NCBI GenBank assembly: GCA_965227095.1
Contig: CBDDFL010000002.1
Location: 868,001-932,000 of the forward strand
Direction of reading: 5' to 3'
Length of the DNA stretch: 64,000 nucleotides
Source of the DNA: JANQMY01 sp965227095
Lineage (GTDB): Bacteria > Pseudomonadota > Alphaproteobacteria > JANQMY01
The position numbers and the translations under genes are program-made. Positions 16,615-23,941 of the stretch are shown here, piece by piece (position 1 is the first letter of the stretch; every line of letters starts with the position of its first letter). The notes below the pieces were generated by a model that saw nothing but the letters and a program-made list of their open reading frames with translations, was not told where the DNA came from and ran no database searches.

Positions 16615-17418
16615 TTAAATTCTCCGCTCCCATGCTTTATGCGCTTCTTCGGAAGTGATTTCTGTGAATCGCTTAACAATTCTCGAGCGAGCAATAGCCA
16701 AGAACTCTAAACCGGATTTAATATCACTTCCGCTCGGTACTCCTCTAAACGTGAGAGACAATCGAAGCGCTTTAACTTTTCCATCCAAAGTTACAACAGA
16801 GTTCAGGTCGTGATGAAGACGAGCATAAGAGTCTCCATCATTGTCCTTGATTACTTCCTCAATCTTAGCAACCAAATTTTGGGTATCGAAAGGTATTCGG
16901 TCAATCAGAGAGATCCAATTAACTGCATCACTGTAATTTTCAATAGGAATAATGTTGATGTATGAGACCTCAGCTTGGTTCAATTTGATCTCGCATGAAA
17001 AATGCTCCCGAAAAAAGGCGTCTATCATTGAGATACCATTTTCGAATCGGCTGCAGATCGTTTCGAATCTTGGGTAGTCATGTTCCCCTTGACCCTTACG
17101 CCAATTGATCAGTAGGCGGTCTTTCTGGAATTGTATTAAGTGGCTGCTGTCTTTCGATACGAACCAGAGCCTCGTAGTACTCGGTGGAGTTCCGAAGCGT
17201 AGGTGAACACCTGGAGACGGATTTACTCCTCCAAACGTTTCAAAAGTCGGTTCGAGCGCAGGATGTTCTTCGATCAAGGGATATTCGTCTTTGAACAAAT
17301 CCCATACCTTGCTAGCAAAAACAGACGAGTACTTCTGCGCGGGTTCAAACTGGAAGCCCAAGACTAGCTCGTCTAGCGGAGGGGTGGAGTAGTCCGGCAG
17401 GTCTTTTGGCCGTTTCAT
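16615..17418 (-). CDS. TIGR04255-like family protein, first gene of the cassette (267 aa)
   Basis: A 267-aa soluble protein that resembles the sporadic TIGR04255 family: the opening LPDYSTPPLDELVLGFQFEP, the RFGTPPSTTRLWFVSKD strand pair, LIQFQKDRLLINWRKG and the centre VSYINIIPIEN match its usual pattern, and the length is right. The biochemical role of the family is unknown. It begins the cassette, with its ATG in a weak context. Codon use is AT-rich and differs from the adjacent genes, suggesting recent acquisition. Confidence 0.78.
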   Translation of the reverse strand: MKRPKDLPDYSTPPLDELVLGFQFEPAQKYSSVFASKVWDLFKDEYPLIEEHPALEPTFETFGGVNPSPGVHLRFGTPPSTTRLWFVSKDSSHLIQFQKDRLLINWRKGQGEHDYPRFETICSRFENGISMIDAFFREHFSCEIKLNQAEVSYINIIPIENYSDAVNWISLIDRIPFDTQNLVAKIEEVIKDNDGDSYARLHHDLNSVVTLDGKVKALRLSLTFRGVPSGSDIKSGLEFLAIARSRIVKRFTEITSEEAHKAWERRI

Positions 17419-17802
17419 CTGGCATCCCAGTAAAGTTTAAGCAAACGTCAGTTGTTTCATATCCAAATTCAGAGAGTTTTTTTCCGAAGTTCCTCTAGAG
17501 TTATCATAACATCAATACCACAGTGGAAACCTAATAAAGCTAACAATGAAATTTTTGGTGATCTTGAGGGCGAAGGGATCCCGATCCCCGAACAGCACCA
17601 TCAAAACTTGATGCTTGTTAGTTCACTAACTTCAACTCTTTACTTCAATTAACCATCAATATCCCAATATATTTCTTATCTCTTAAAGAGCGATTCGGGA
17701 AAGAAGTACACTTGATGTGGTGTATACATATTGGCGATCAAGTGAAAAGAAATCTATGTCGAGACAACGACGATTGAGACATTGCGTTATAACGCTGGCC
17801 GC
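17419..17802. other. AT-rich gene-free stretch ahead of the cassette
   Basis: No protein-coding signal is convincing here. The cassette promoter on the minus strand should lie in the first 100 bp (17420-17520), but no clear -35/-10 pair was seen. The part from 17690 on contains the dyad CACTTGATGTGG...GGCGATCAAGTG and leads into the orphan terminator, so it could encode a short RNA. Confidence 0.4.
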
Positions 17803-17837
17803 AAGGGCCCCCGAGACAAACCGGGCGGCCCTTTTTT
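17803..17837 (+). terminator. rho-independent terminator with no annotated gene upstream
   Basis: AAGGGCC-CCCG pairs with CGGG-C-GGCCCTT and is followed by a run of six T. It reads on the plus strand, yet no plus-strand gene lies between 15514 and here. It may end a small RNA encoded around 17690-17800 or be the remnant of a gene lost during insertion of the AT-rich segment. Confidence 0.7.
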
Positions 17838-17872
17838 CATGCCCAAACAGGGGGTGTGGGGAAGAAAGTTGG

Positions 17873-18030
17873 ATGAACCCCATGCGCCCATGGTTTGATG
17901 GGCGTGCCCGCCCAGCTCCCCCTCCCAACCACCCGGATACCGTACCCTGTCGGGTGGTTGGGAGGGGGAGCGGGCAGGTGATGCGTTCCTTCAAGAAAAT
18001 GAACCCCATGCGCCCATCGTTTGGTGGGCG
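17873..18030. repeat. composite repeat: two direct copies flanking a large palindrome
   Basis: Two near-identical 32-bp units sharing GAACCCCATGCGCCCAT (17873-17904 and 17999-18030), each containing a small CGCCCAT/ATGGGCG hairpin, flank a palindrome with arms at 17905-17935 and 17951-17976. The right arm matches the left except for a 5-base insertion. The palindrome core CTCCCCCTCCCAACCACCC is the same family as the one at 20681-20752. Confidence 0.8.
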
Positions 18031-18050
18031 CAGGACCGCAAATCTCAGAT

Positions 18051-18212
18051 GTCGTCCCAGCCCTGAGCTGGGACCCATACCCCCTGATTTTGATGGTCTG
18101 GCCAAGGCGGTTGTGACGGGAAACGAGGCATCGTCGCACCACATGCTCTGCGGTGTATGGATCCCAAGCTCGCGGCCCCAAGATGCCTTTGGGTCCGCTC
18201 CTTGGGATGACA
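18051..18212. repeat. dispersed palindromic repeat of the GTCATCCCGG type
   Basis: The left arm GTCGTCCCAGCCCTGAGCTG (18051-18070) followed by GGGACCCATAC pairs imperfectly with GTATGGATCCCAAGCTCGCGG (from 18157) and CCTTGGGATGACA (up to 18212). Palindromes built as GTCATCCC...GGATCCA / TGGATCCC...GGGATGAC are common intergenic repeats in alphaproteobacterial genomes. Its role is unknown. Confidence 0.65.
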
Positions 18213-18351
18213 GGGAGAATAAGGGGGGTTACCCGTGCAAAAACGGACCCCACTTCCGCTACGTCAGGGGAAACGCTCGCTTTTCACTCGTTTCTGGCCG
18301 CGCTATAGCTGGTGCCAAGCAAAAACGACGACCCCACACCGGAGTGAGACG

Positions 18352-19551
18352 ATGGACCTAAGTTACAGTCCCGAACATCAGGCCTTTCGCGAGGAAGTGC
18401 GCACATTCCTCGCGGACCATAAAGACAAAGCCCCCCGTGGCATGGGCATTGGCATGCGCGATCAAAAAGCGCTCGATTGGCAGCAACTGCTCATCAAGCA
18501 GGGCTATACGGCGCGCACCATCCCGGCGGACTATGGCGGCCATGGCGGCGAGCCCGACATTCTGAAATCGCGCATCATCGCCGAAGAATTCACGGAAGCC
18601 GGCCTGCCCGGCGGCATGGGCGGCCAGGGCATTTCCATGCTGGTGCCGACCCTGCTGGAAATGGGTACGGAAGAACAGAAACAGAAATATATTCCGCCAA
18701 CGCTGCGTGGGGAGATGATTTGGTGTCAGGGCTATTCCGAACCCGGCTCCGGCAGTGACTTGGCGTCCCTCCAAACTCGCGCGGAAATCGACGGCGATGA
18801 TTATGTCATCAACGGCCAGAAAATCTGGACGTCCACGGCCAAACAGGCGGACATGATTTTCTGCCTGGTACGCACCGAACCGGACGCACCTAAGCACAAG
18901 GGCATTTCCTATTTGCTGTTTTCCATGGACACGCCGGGCATCGAAGTGCGCCCCTTGGTGGATATGACGGGCACGGCCAATTTCAACGAAGTGTTCTTCA
19001 CCGATGTGCGCGTGCCGCGCAGCCAAATCGTCGGCGAACCGGGCCAGGGCTGGTTTGTGGCCAACGCCACGTTGAAACACGAACGGGGCATGTTGGGCGA
19101 CCCCAACGCCGCGGGCACGCGCCTCAAGGCCATTGTGGATTTGATGCATCGGGAAACGATGGATGGCGAACGGTTGATCGACAACCCGGTCTTCCGCGAC
19201 CGCTTGGTGGCGCTGCAATCGCGCGTGTTCTCCATGCAGTTTAACGGCATGCGCCTGCTCACCGCCTCCACCACGGGGGAAGATGCGGGCATCGCCAAAC
19301 TGATTGTGAAGCTGCAAGGGTGCGAGTTAAACCACCAACTGGCGGCGCTGGCCATCGATGTGATGGGCGAGCTTGGCATTCTGTATGACGGCAGCCCGCA
19401 TGAACGCAGCCATGGCATGTGGCAACGCTATTACATGTACGATTTGGGCCTCATCATCGGCGGCGGCACGGCGCAGATCCAGAAAAACATCATCAGCGAA
19501 CGCGGGCTTGAAATGCCGCGTGAGCCGAAACCCGCCCAACCCAGCGCGTAA
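18352..19551 (+). CDS. acyl-CoA dehydrogenase, subunit 1 of a pair (FadE28/29-like)
   Basis: A 399-aa acyl-CoA dehydrogenase. It carries the N-terminal helical domain (YSPEHQAFREEVRTFL), IPADYGGHGGE, the FAD-binding CQGYSEPGSGSDLASL, NGQKIWTSTAKQADM, and the C-terminal RYYMYDLGLIIGGGTAQIQKNII. This sequence type usually pairs with a shorter acyl-CoA dehydrogenase to form an alpha2beta2 enzyme, as in steroid side-chain oxidation. The start is the ATG with GGAGTGAGACG upstream; the open frame reaches back to 18235 through repeat DNA. The partner gene begins 18 bp after the stop. Confidence 0.9.
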   Translation: MDLSYSPEHQAFREEVRTFLADHKDKAPRGMGIGMRDQKALDWQQLLIKQGYTARTIPADYGGHGGEPDILKSRIIAEEFTEAGLPGGMGGQGISMLVPTLLEMGTEEQKQKYIPPTLRGEMIWCQGYSEPGSGSDLASLQTRAEIDGDDYVINGQKIWTSTAKQADMIFCLVRTEPDAPKHKGISYLLFSMDTPGIEVRPLVDMTGTANFNEVFFTDVRVPRSQIVGEPGQGWFVANATLKHERGMLGDPNAAGTRLKAIVDLMHRETMDGERLIDNPVFRDRLVALQSRVFSMQFNGMRLLTASTTGEDAGIAKLIVKLQGCELNHQLAALAIDVMGELGILYDGSPHERSHGMWQRYYMYDLGLIIGGGTAQIQKNIISERGLEMPREPKPAQPSA

Positions 19552-19569
19552 CACGAGAGGAGCTGAAAC

Positions 19570-20664
19570 ATGGAATTCGGATTGTCAGAAGAACAGCGCC
19601 TCTTGGGCGACAGCGTGGCGAAGATGCTGGAAGATGCGTCCCCCTTGGACCATGTGCGGGAAGCAGCCGCCAACCGCACCCAAAGCGCGGCGGTGCAAAC
19701 CGCGTTGACGGATCTGGGGGCGCCGGCCTTGCTGGTGCCGGAAGAATTCGGCGGCCTGGGGCTTGGCATGTTGGACGCCGCCCTCATCCAAGAAGCGTTG
19801 GGGGGCCATGTGTCGCCCGCCAGCTTCACCGGCAGCGGCGTGATGGCCACGGTGGGCATCGTCACCGCCGGGACGGATGAACAAAAGGCCGCCTATCTGC
19901 CGAAAATCGCCAGCGGAGAGGCGCGCTTTGGCGTGGCCGTGTCGGAAAAGACCGGCGCGCGGTTGGCTGCGGGTGTAACCGCAGAGGGCGGCAAGCTCAA
20001 TGGCCAGGCCCTGTTCGCACTGGACACGGACGGCGCCAGCCACATCATTGTGGCCGACAAAGACGGGGGCCTGCATGTGGTGGACGCAGGTGCAGACGGC
20101 TTGTCCCATCAAGACCTCAAAACCATAGACCGTACACGGATCTTCCGCGAATTGACGCTTGCCAATGTGGCGGCAACGCCCTTGTCGGCGGAAAATGAGC
20201 AAGGCCTTGCTTGCCGCCGCATGGTGGATGCGGGGCGCATCATGCTGGCCGCCGACACCTTAGGCGCGGGGCAGGAAATGATCCGCCAAGCCGTGGAATA
20301 CGCGAAGGAGCGGAAACAATTCAACCGCGTGATTGCGTCCTTCCAGGCGGTGAAACATATGTGCGCGGAAATGGCGGCGGAATTGGAACCGTGCCGTTCA
20401 CTCGTCTGGTATGCGGCCCATGCCTTTGACCACATCCCCGAGGAATCGAGCTTGATGGCCTGCCACGCCAAATCGCATTTGTCGGAAGTGGGCCGGTTTG
20501 TGGCCCGCACCGCCACGGAAGTGCATGGCGGCATGGGCTTCACCGATTTGCTGGGCTTGCATTACTGGTTCAAGCGCATCGGCGCCAACCGCCAGATCCT
20601 CGGCGGGCCGGAAGCCGTGCGCGCGGAAGCCGCCAAGCTCCAAGGCTGGGGAGAGGTTGCTTGA
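19570..20664 (+). CDS. acyl-CoA dehydrogenase, subunit 2 of a pair
   Basis: A 364-aa acyl-CoA dehydrogenase homologue, shorter than typical (about 380-400). It shows LVPEEFGGLGLGMLDAALI, a reduced FAD-domain strand region (VAVSEKTGARLAAGVTAEGG, without a TEP(G/H)xGSD motif), ERKQFNRVIASFQAVKHMCA, and TATEVHGGMGFTDLLGLHYWFKR. Loss of the canonical FAD-contact motif is typical of the non-catalytic or half-site partner in heterotetrameric enzymes. A strong ribosome site (GAGAGGAGCTG) precedes it, 18 bp after the first subunit. A 28-bp palindromic repeat follows its stop. Confidence 0.9.
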   Translation: MEFGLSEEQRLLGDSVAKMLEDASPLDHVREAAANRTQSAAVQTALTDLGAPALLVPEEFGGLGLGMLDAALIQEALGGHVSPASFTGSGVMATVGIVTAGTDEQKAAYLPKIASGEARFGVAVSEKTGARLAAGVTAEGGKLNGQALFALDTDGASHIIVADKDGGLHVVDAGADGLSHQDLKTIDRTRIFRELTLANVAATPLSAENEQGLACRRMVDAGRIMLAADTLGAGQEMIRQAVEYAKERKQFNRVIASFQAVKHMCAEMAAELEPCRSLVWYAAHAFDHIPEESSLMACHAKSHLSEVGRFVARTATEVHGGMGFTDLLGLHYWFKRIGANRQILGGPEAVRAEAAKLQGWGEVA

Positions 20665-20680
20665 CCGAGAAATAGCATCG

Positions 20681-20752
20681 CCGGCCCGCTCCCCCTTCCC
20701 AACCACCCGATGAGGTTACCCTTGGGGTGGTTGGGAAGGGGGAGCGGGCCGG
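20681..20752. repeat. 28-bp perfect palindromic repeat (same family as 17905-17976)
   Basis: Arms 20681-20708 and 20725-20752 are exact reverse complements around a 16-nt loop. The core CCCGCTCCCCCTTCCCAACC shares its pattern with the palindrome at 17905-17976. It sits between the acyl-CoA dehydrogenase pair and the OYE gene, where it could stop transcription or stabilise an mRNA end. Confidence 0.85.
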
Positions 20753-20787
20753 CCAGGAAACACCAATAGAAGAACCAGAGAGACTTC

Positions 20788-21888
20788 ATGACCCATCTAG
20801 ACATCCTTTTCGAACCCTACACCCTCAAAGGGGTGACCATGCCCAACCGCATTGCCATGGCGCCCATGACGCGCACCATGTCGCCGGAAGGTGTGCCCTC
20901 GGAAGACGTGGCCGCCTATTACGCGCGCCGCGTGACCGGGGGGTGCGGGCTGATCATCACCGAAGCAACGCCCATTGAACATGACGCCGCGGTGGATGCC
21001 CGCGAAGTGCCGGTGTTCTATGGCGAAAGCTCCTTGTCCGGATGGAAAAAAGTGTGCGATGCCGTGCACGCAGCGGGCGGCAAGATCATGCCGCAGCTGT
21101 GGCATATGGGCATGATGCGCCGGCAAAACAGATCTTACCTGCCGGATGTAGAAAGCGTGGGGCCGTCCGGTCTTGTGTTGCCGGGTAAGAAAAAAGGCGC
21201 TGTTCTGACCACGGAGGAAATCGACCAGATCATCGCCGCCTATGCCGCCTCGGCCAAGGCATCGAAAGATCTGGGCTTCGACGGGGTGGAACTGCACGGG
21301 GCCCATGGTTATCTGATCGATCAATTCCTGTGGGACGGCACCAATGAACGCACCGACCGCTTTGGCGGCGACATGTTGCAGCGCGCGACCTTCCTGATTG
21401 AAGTGATCAACGCGGTGCGCGGCGAAATTGGACCGGACTATCCGCTGTTGCTGCGCATGTCTCAGTGGAAGCAGCAGGACTTCGAGGTGAAGCTGGCACC
21501 CACGCCGCAAGAGCTGGAGGCGTTGCTGACCCCGATCGTGGCGGCGGGCGTGGACATGCTGCATTGTTCGACCCGGCGCTTCTGGGAACCGGAATTCGAG
21601 GGATCTGACCTCAACTTTGCGGGCTGGGCGAAAAAGCTCACCGGCATTCCCACCATGTCCGTGGGCAGTGTGGGGCTGCAGGCGGATTTCATCACCTCCA
21701 TGACCGACAGTGAAATGGCTGATACCCATTTGGACGAGCTGGGCGAGCGTATGGAGCGCGGCGAATTCGACATGATCGCCGTGGGGCGGGCCCTGCTGGC
21801 CAATCCGGATTGGGCGAACAAAATCCGCGCTGGTCAGTTCACGGAGCTTAAGCCCTACACCAAGGAGGTGCTGGCAAGTTTGGCATGA
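20788..21888 (+). CDS. NADH:flavin oxidoreductase, Old Yellow Enzyme family
   Basis: A 366-aa TIM-barrel flavoprotein. The signature segments are ILFEPYTLKGVTMPNRIAMAPMTR, the substrate-site QLWHMGMM, FDGVELHGAHGYLIDQFL, NERTDRFGG and a final IAVGRALLANPDWANKI that binds the FMN phosphate. The family reduces activated C=C bonds with NAD(P)H; some members, such as 2,4-dienoyl-CoA reductase, serve fatty acid oxidation but also carry an FeS domain, absent here. It follows the acyl-CoA dehydrogenase pair after the palindrome, so a joint role in degrading an unusual acyl compound is possible. Confidence 0.92.
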   Translation: MTHLDILFEPYTLKGVTMPNRIAMAPMTRTMSPEGVPSEDVAAYYARRVTGGCGLIITEATPIEHDAAVDAREVPVFYGESSLSGWKKVCDAVHAAGGKIMPQLWHMGMMRRQNRSYLPDVESVGPSGLVLPGKKKGAVLTTEEIDQIIAAYAASAKASKDLGFDGVELHGAHGYLIDQFLWDGTNERTDRFGGDMLQRATFLIEVINAVRGEIGPDYPLLLRMSQWKQQDFEVKLAPTPQELEALLTPIVAAGVDMLHCSTRRFWEPEFEGSDLNFAGWAKKLTGIPTMSVGSVGLQADFITSMTDSEMADTHLDELGERMERGEFDMIAVGRALLANPDWANKIRAGQFTELKPYTKEVLASLA

Positions 21889-21915
21889 GTTTGGCCGTTC
21901 GGAAGAAGATACGTT

Positions 21916-22008
21916 CGTCATTGCGAGCGCAGCGAAGCAATCCAGGGCAACATGCTCAGGGCAAGCGGCTCTGGATCGCTTCGTCGCTGTGCGCTCCTCG
22001 CGATGACG
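21916..22008. repeat. CATTGCGAGCG-type dispersed palindrome between convergent genes
   Basis: The left arm CGTCATTGCGAGCGCAGCGA continuing to AGCAATCCAG (21916-21945) pairs with CTGGATCGCTTCGTCGCT continuing to CGCGATGACG (21971-22008). This word is a widespread repeat in Proteobacteria. It lies between the OYE stop and the stop of the convergent NTF2-like gene and probably also works as a bidirectional terminator. Confidence 0.85.
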
Positions 22009-22019
22009 ACTTTACTATT

Positions 22020-22373
22020 TTATCCGTCCTCTTCCGCGTTCATGTAATCGCGGTAATAGGTCATCTTGCCGTCTTTTACTTTGTACAGACCGCAGCCTTG
22101 GCGTTTGCCTTTGGGCGAGACCGCTTCCCATTGGCACCACGCCGTGTCGCCGCCGCCGGAAATTTCGATGGCGTTGAAATGGGTGTCGATCTTCGCCATC
22201 ACCTCGTTCATCTTGGCCATGAAGCCGGCAATTTCTTGCTTGCCGTTGAACGTGCCATAGACCGGATCCTCCAGCACCGCGTCGTCCGCGAAAATGTCCA
22301 CCAGTTTTTCGTAGTCGCGGTTGTCTTGGATCTTCCAAAATTTTTGAACCACGTCGAGCGCGTCGTTCGCCAT
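22020..22373 (-). CDS. SnoaL/NTF2-like domain protein
   Basis: A 117-aa single-domain protein of the NTF2-like superfamily: an N-terminal helix pair (ALDVVQKFWKIQDNRDYEKLVDIFADDAV is the usual opening), VYGTFNGKQEIAGFMAKM, and a curved sheet ending KDGKMTYYRDYMN. Members include the limonene epoxide hydrolase, SnoaL cyclase and ketosteroid isomerase groups; no catalytic set is certain here. It is convergent with the OYE gene and divergent from the methyltransferase. A role in steroid- or terpenoid-like metabolism would fit the neighbourhood but is a guess. Confidence 0.82.
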   Translation of the reverse strand: MANDALDVVQKFWKIQDNRDYEKLVDIFADDAVLEDPVYGTFNGKQEIAGFMAKMNEVMAKIDTHFNAIEISGGGDTAWCQWEAVSPKGKRQGCGLYKVKDGKMTYYRDYMNAEEDG

Positions 22374-22453
22374 GTTGCCTCCGTGTGTTTGATGTGTTTG
22401 GGCGTTAGTGTAGAGCGTGGCGTGGCGCTTTCAATCAATCGAAGGAATTTTGC

Positions 22454-23242
22454 ATGGCCGACATGATCGATTTTAATTCCGATGCCGCCAGGGCTCTGGA
22501 GCGTGTCTATCAGACGCCGGACGTGGTGGGGCAGCGGGCGCGGGTGCTGACCGAACTGTCGCTCGCCCGCGGCGAAGCCGTGCTGGATGTGGGCGTGGGG
22601 CCCGGCCTGCTTGCCTTTGACATGGCGCACACCGTGGGCGAGGAGGGCACAGTGGCCGGCATCGACATTGCCGATGCCATGCTCGCCATGACCGGCGACC
22701 GCTGTAAGGACTTGCCCCAATGCAACTTCCGCAAGGGGGAAGCAACGGCCTTGCCGTTTGATGATGGCGCGTTCGATGCCCTGGTCTCCACACAGGTCTA
22801 TGAATATGTGCCCGACATGGACCAAGCGGCGGTGGAAATCGCGCGGGTGTTAAAGCCAGGTGGGCGGGCGGTGATTTTGGATACCGCTTGGGACAGTCTG
22901 GTGATCAATGCCAGTGACCGGGACCTATCGGCGCGCGTGTTGGAGGTGTGGGACGAACATTTGGCGCACCCGAACCTGCCCGCAAAGCTCGCTCCCGTTT
23001 TAGAACGGGCGGGGCTTCAGGTGATGCGTGTGGAGATTATCCCTATGTTCAGCCCGCATTATCACACCCATTCCTATGCGGCGGGCATGTTGCGCATGAT
23101 CACCAACTTTGTGTCGGGCCGGTCGGGCATTTCCGAGGCGGAGGCGCAAGCTTGGTATGATGACCTGATCGCCGGGTCGGAGCGGGGGGACTATTTCTTC
23201 TCGCTCAACCGCTACATGTTTACCGCCGTCAAGAAAGGGTAG
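22454..23242 (+). CDS. class I SAM-dependent methyltransferase
   Basis: A 262-aa methyltransferase of the UbiE/Methyltransf_11 type. Motif I is VLDVGVGPGLLAFDMA, the acidic strand end is VAGIDIADAML, post-I reads CNFRKGEATALPFDDGAFD, and motif III is RVLKPGGRAVILDTAWDS. The YEYVPDMDQA segment matches the usual motif II region. It has a good ribosome site (GAAGGAATTTTGC). The 3' third (PMFSPHYHTHSYAAGMLRMITNFVSGR) is likely substrate-binding. The substrate is not predictable; no neighbouring biosynthetic gene points to one. Confidence 0.9.
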   Translation: MADMIDFNSDAARALERVYQTPDVVGQRARVLTELSLARGEAVLDVGVGPGLLAFDMAHTVGEEGTVAGIDIADAMLAMTGDRCKDLPQCNFRKGEATALPFDDGAFDALVSTQVYEYVPDMDQAAVEIARVLKPGGRAVILDTAWDSLVINASDRDLSARVLEVWDEHLAHPNLPAKLAPVLERAGLQVMRVEIIPMFSPHYHTHSYAAGMLRMITNFVSGRSGISEAEAQAWYDDLIAGSERGDYFFSLNRYMFTAVKKG

Positions 23243-23254
23243 GGGTCGAATAAT

Positions 23255-23941
23255 TTACGTGTCGGTCACCAGATCGGCGAAGACCACATAGCGCAGGGGC
23301 CCTTGGGTGATGGCTTCGAAAGGATAGCACGTCACCAGCGCGATGGTGGACCCGGTGGCACCGCCAAGTGCCGGGTTGAGGCCCGAGGCCTCGGCATGAA
23401 CGATTTTGGTGGCGGTGACGGCATAGCGGTAAAGCGTGCCGTCGGGAGTGGTCACTTCCACAAGGTCGCCGATGGCAAGGTCCTTGAGGAAGCGGAAATG
23501 GGTGTCGCGGTGGGCGGCAATGACCGAGGTGCCGGGGGCACCGATCGCCGCCGCGTCCACCATCAGACCGGGGCCAAACGCCATCGCTTGGCCACTGGTG
23601 GAGTGAAGCACGATGGCAGAGGCGTTAAGGCGGGGGGCCGAAATTTTGGCCACGGGCCAGGTATCCGCCCAGGGCCATGGTTTGTGGGCGGAGGATTGCG
23701 TGACCGTCCGGTCCCAAGCCCGCTCGAGCAGCACTTGCGCGAGGGCTGCTTTCGCCGGAATATAGGCGGACCAGGCAATCAAGACGGCGCCGGTGAGAAC
23801 CAGCAGCGCCGCCAGAAGGTTTGGGAGCCGGGGGGTCAAATCAACGGCCTTTCCGTTGCCGCCCGCATGGCCCGCCATTGAGCCGCGGACATTATCAGTC
23901 CACTGAACATACAGATAAGGCCGAAGATCAGGAGCAACCAA
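23255..23941 (-). CDS. class GN sortase (marine proteobacterial type)
   Basis: A membrane-anchored cysteine transpeptidase, 228 aa from a TTG at 23941, or 207 aa from the ATG at 23878. The anchor helix is near residues 42-60 and the catalytic triad is visible: His144 in IAAHRDTHF, Cys205 in LVTCYPF and Arg217 in GPLRYV. Class GN sortases are the Gram-negative type, nearly always encoded beside one dedicated substrate. Here the upstream gene is that substrate, and the reading frames overlap (by 43 bp with the ATG start, 106 bp with the TTG). It should cleave the substrate's C-terminal signal; what it attaches the protein to is not established. Confidence 0.92.
   Translation of the reverse strand: MVAPDLRPYLYVQWTDNVRGSMAGHAGGNGKAVDLTPRLPNLLAALLVLTGAVLIAWSAYIPAKAALAQVLLERAWDRTVTQSSAHKPWPWADTWPVAKISAPRLNASAIVLHSTSGQAMAFGPGLMVDAAAIGAPGTSVIAAHRDTHFRFLKDLAIGDLVEVTTPDGTLYRYAVTATKIVHAEASGLNPALGGATGSTIALVTCYPFEAITQGPLRYVVFADLVTDT

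Noticed and set aside
17683..18361. Long open frames on both strands through the repeat block
   Set aside because: They run through palindromic repeats and encode Pro/Arg-rich nonsense with no ribosome site; repeat structure explains the openness.
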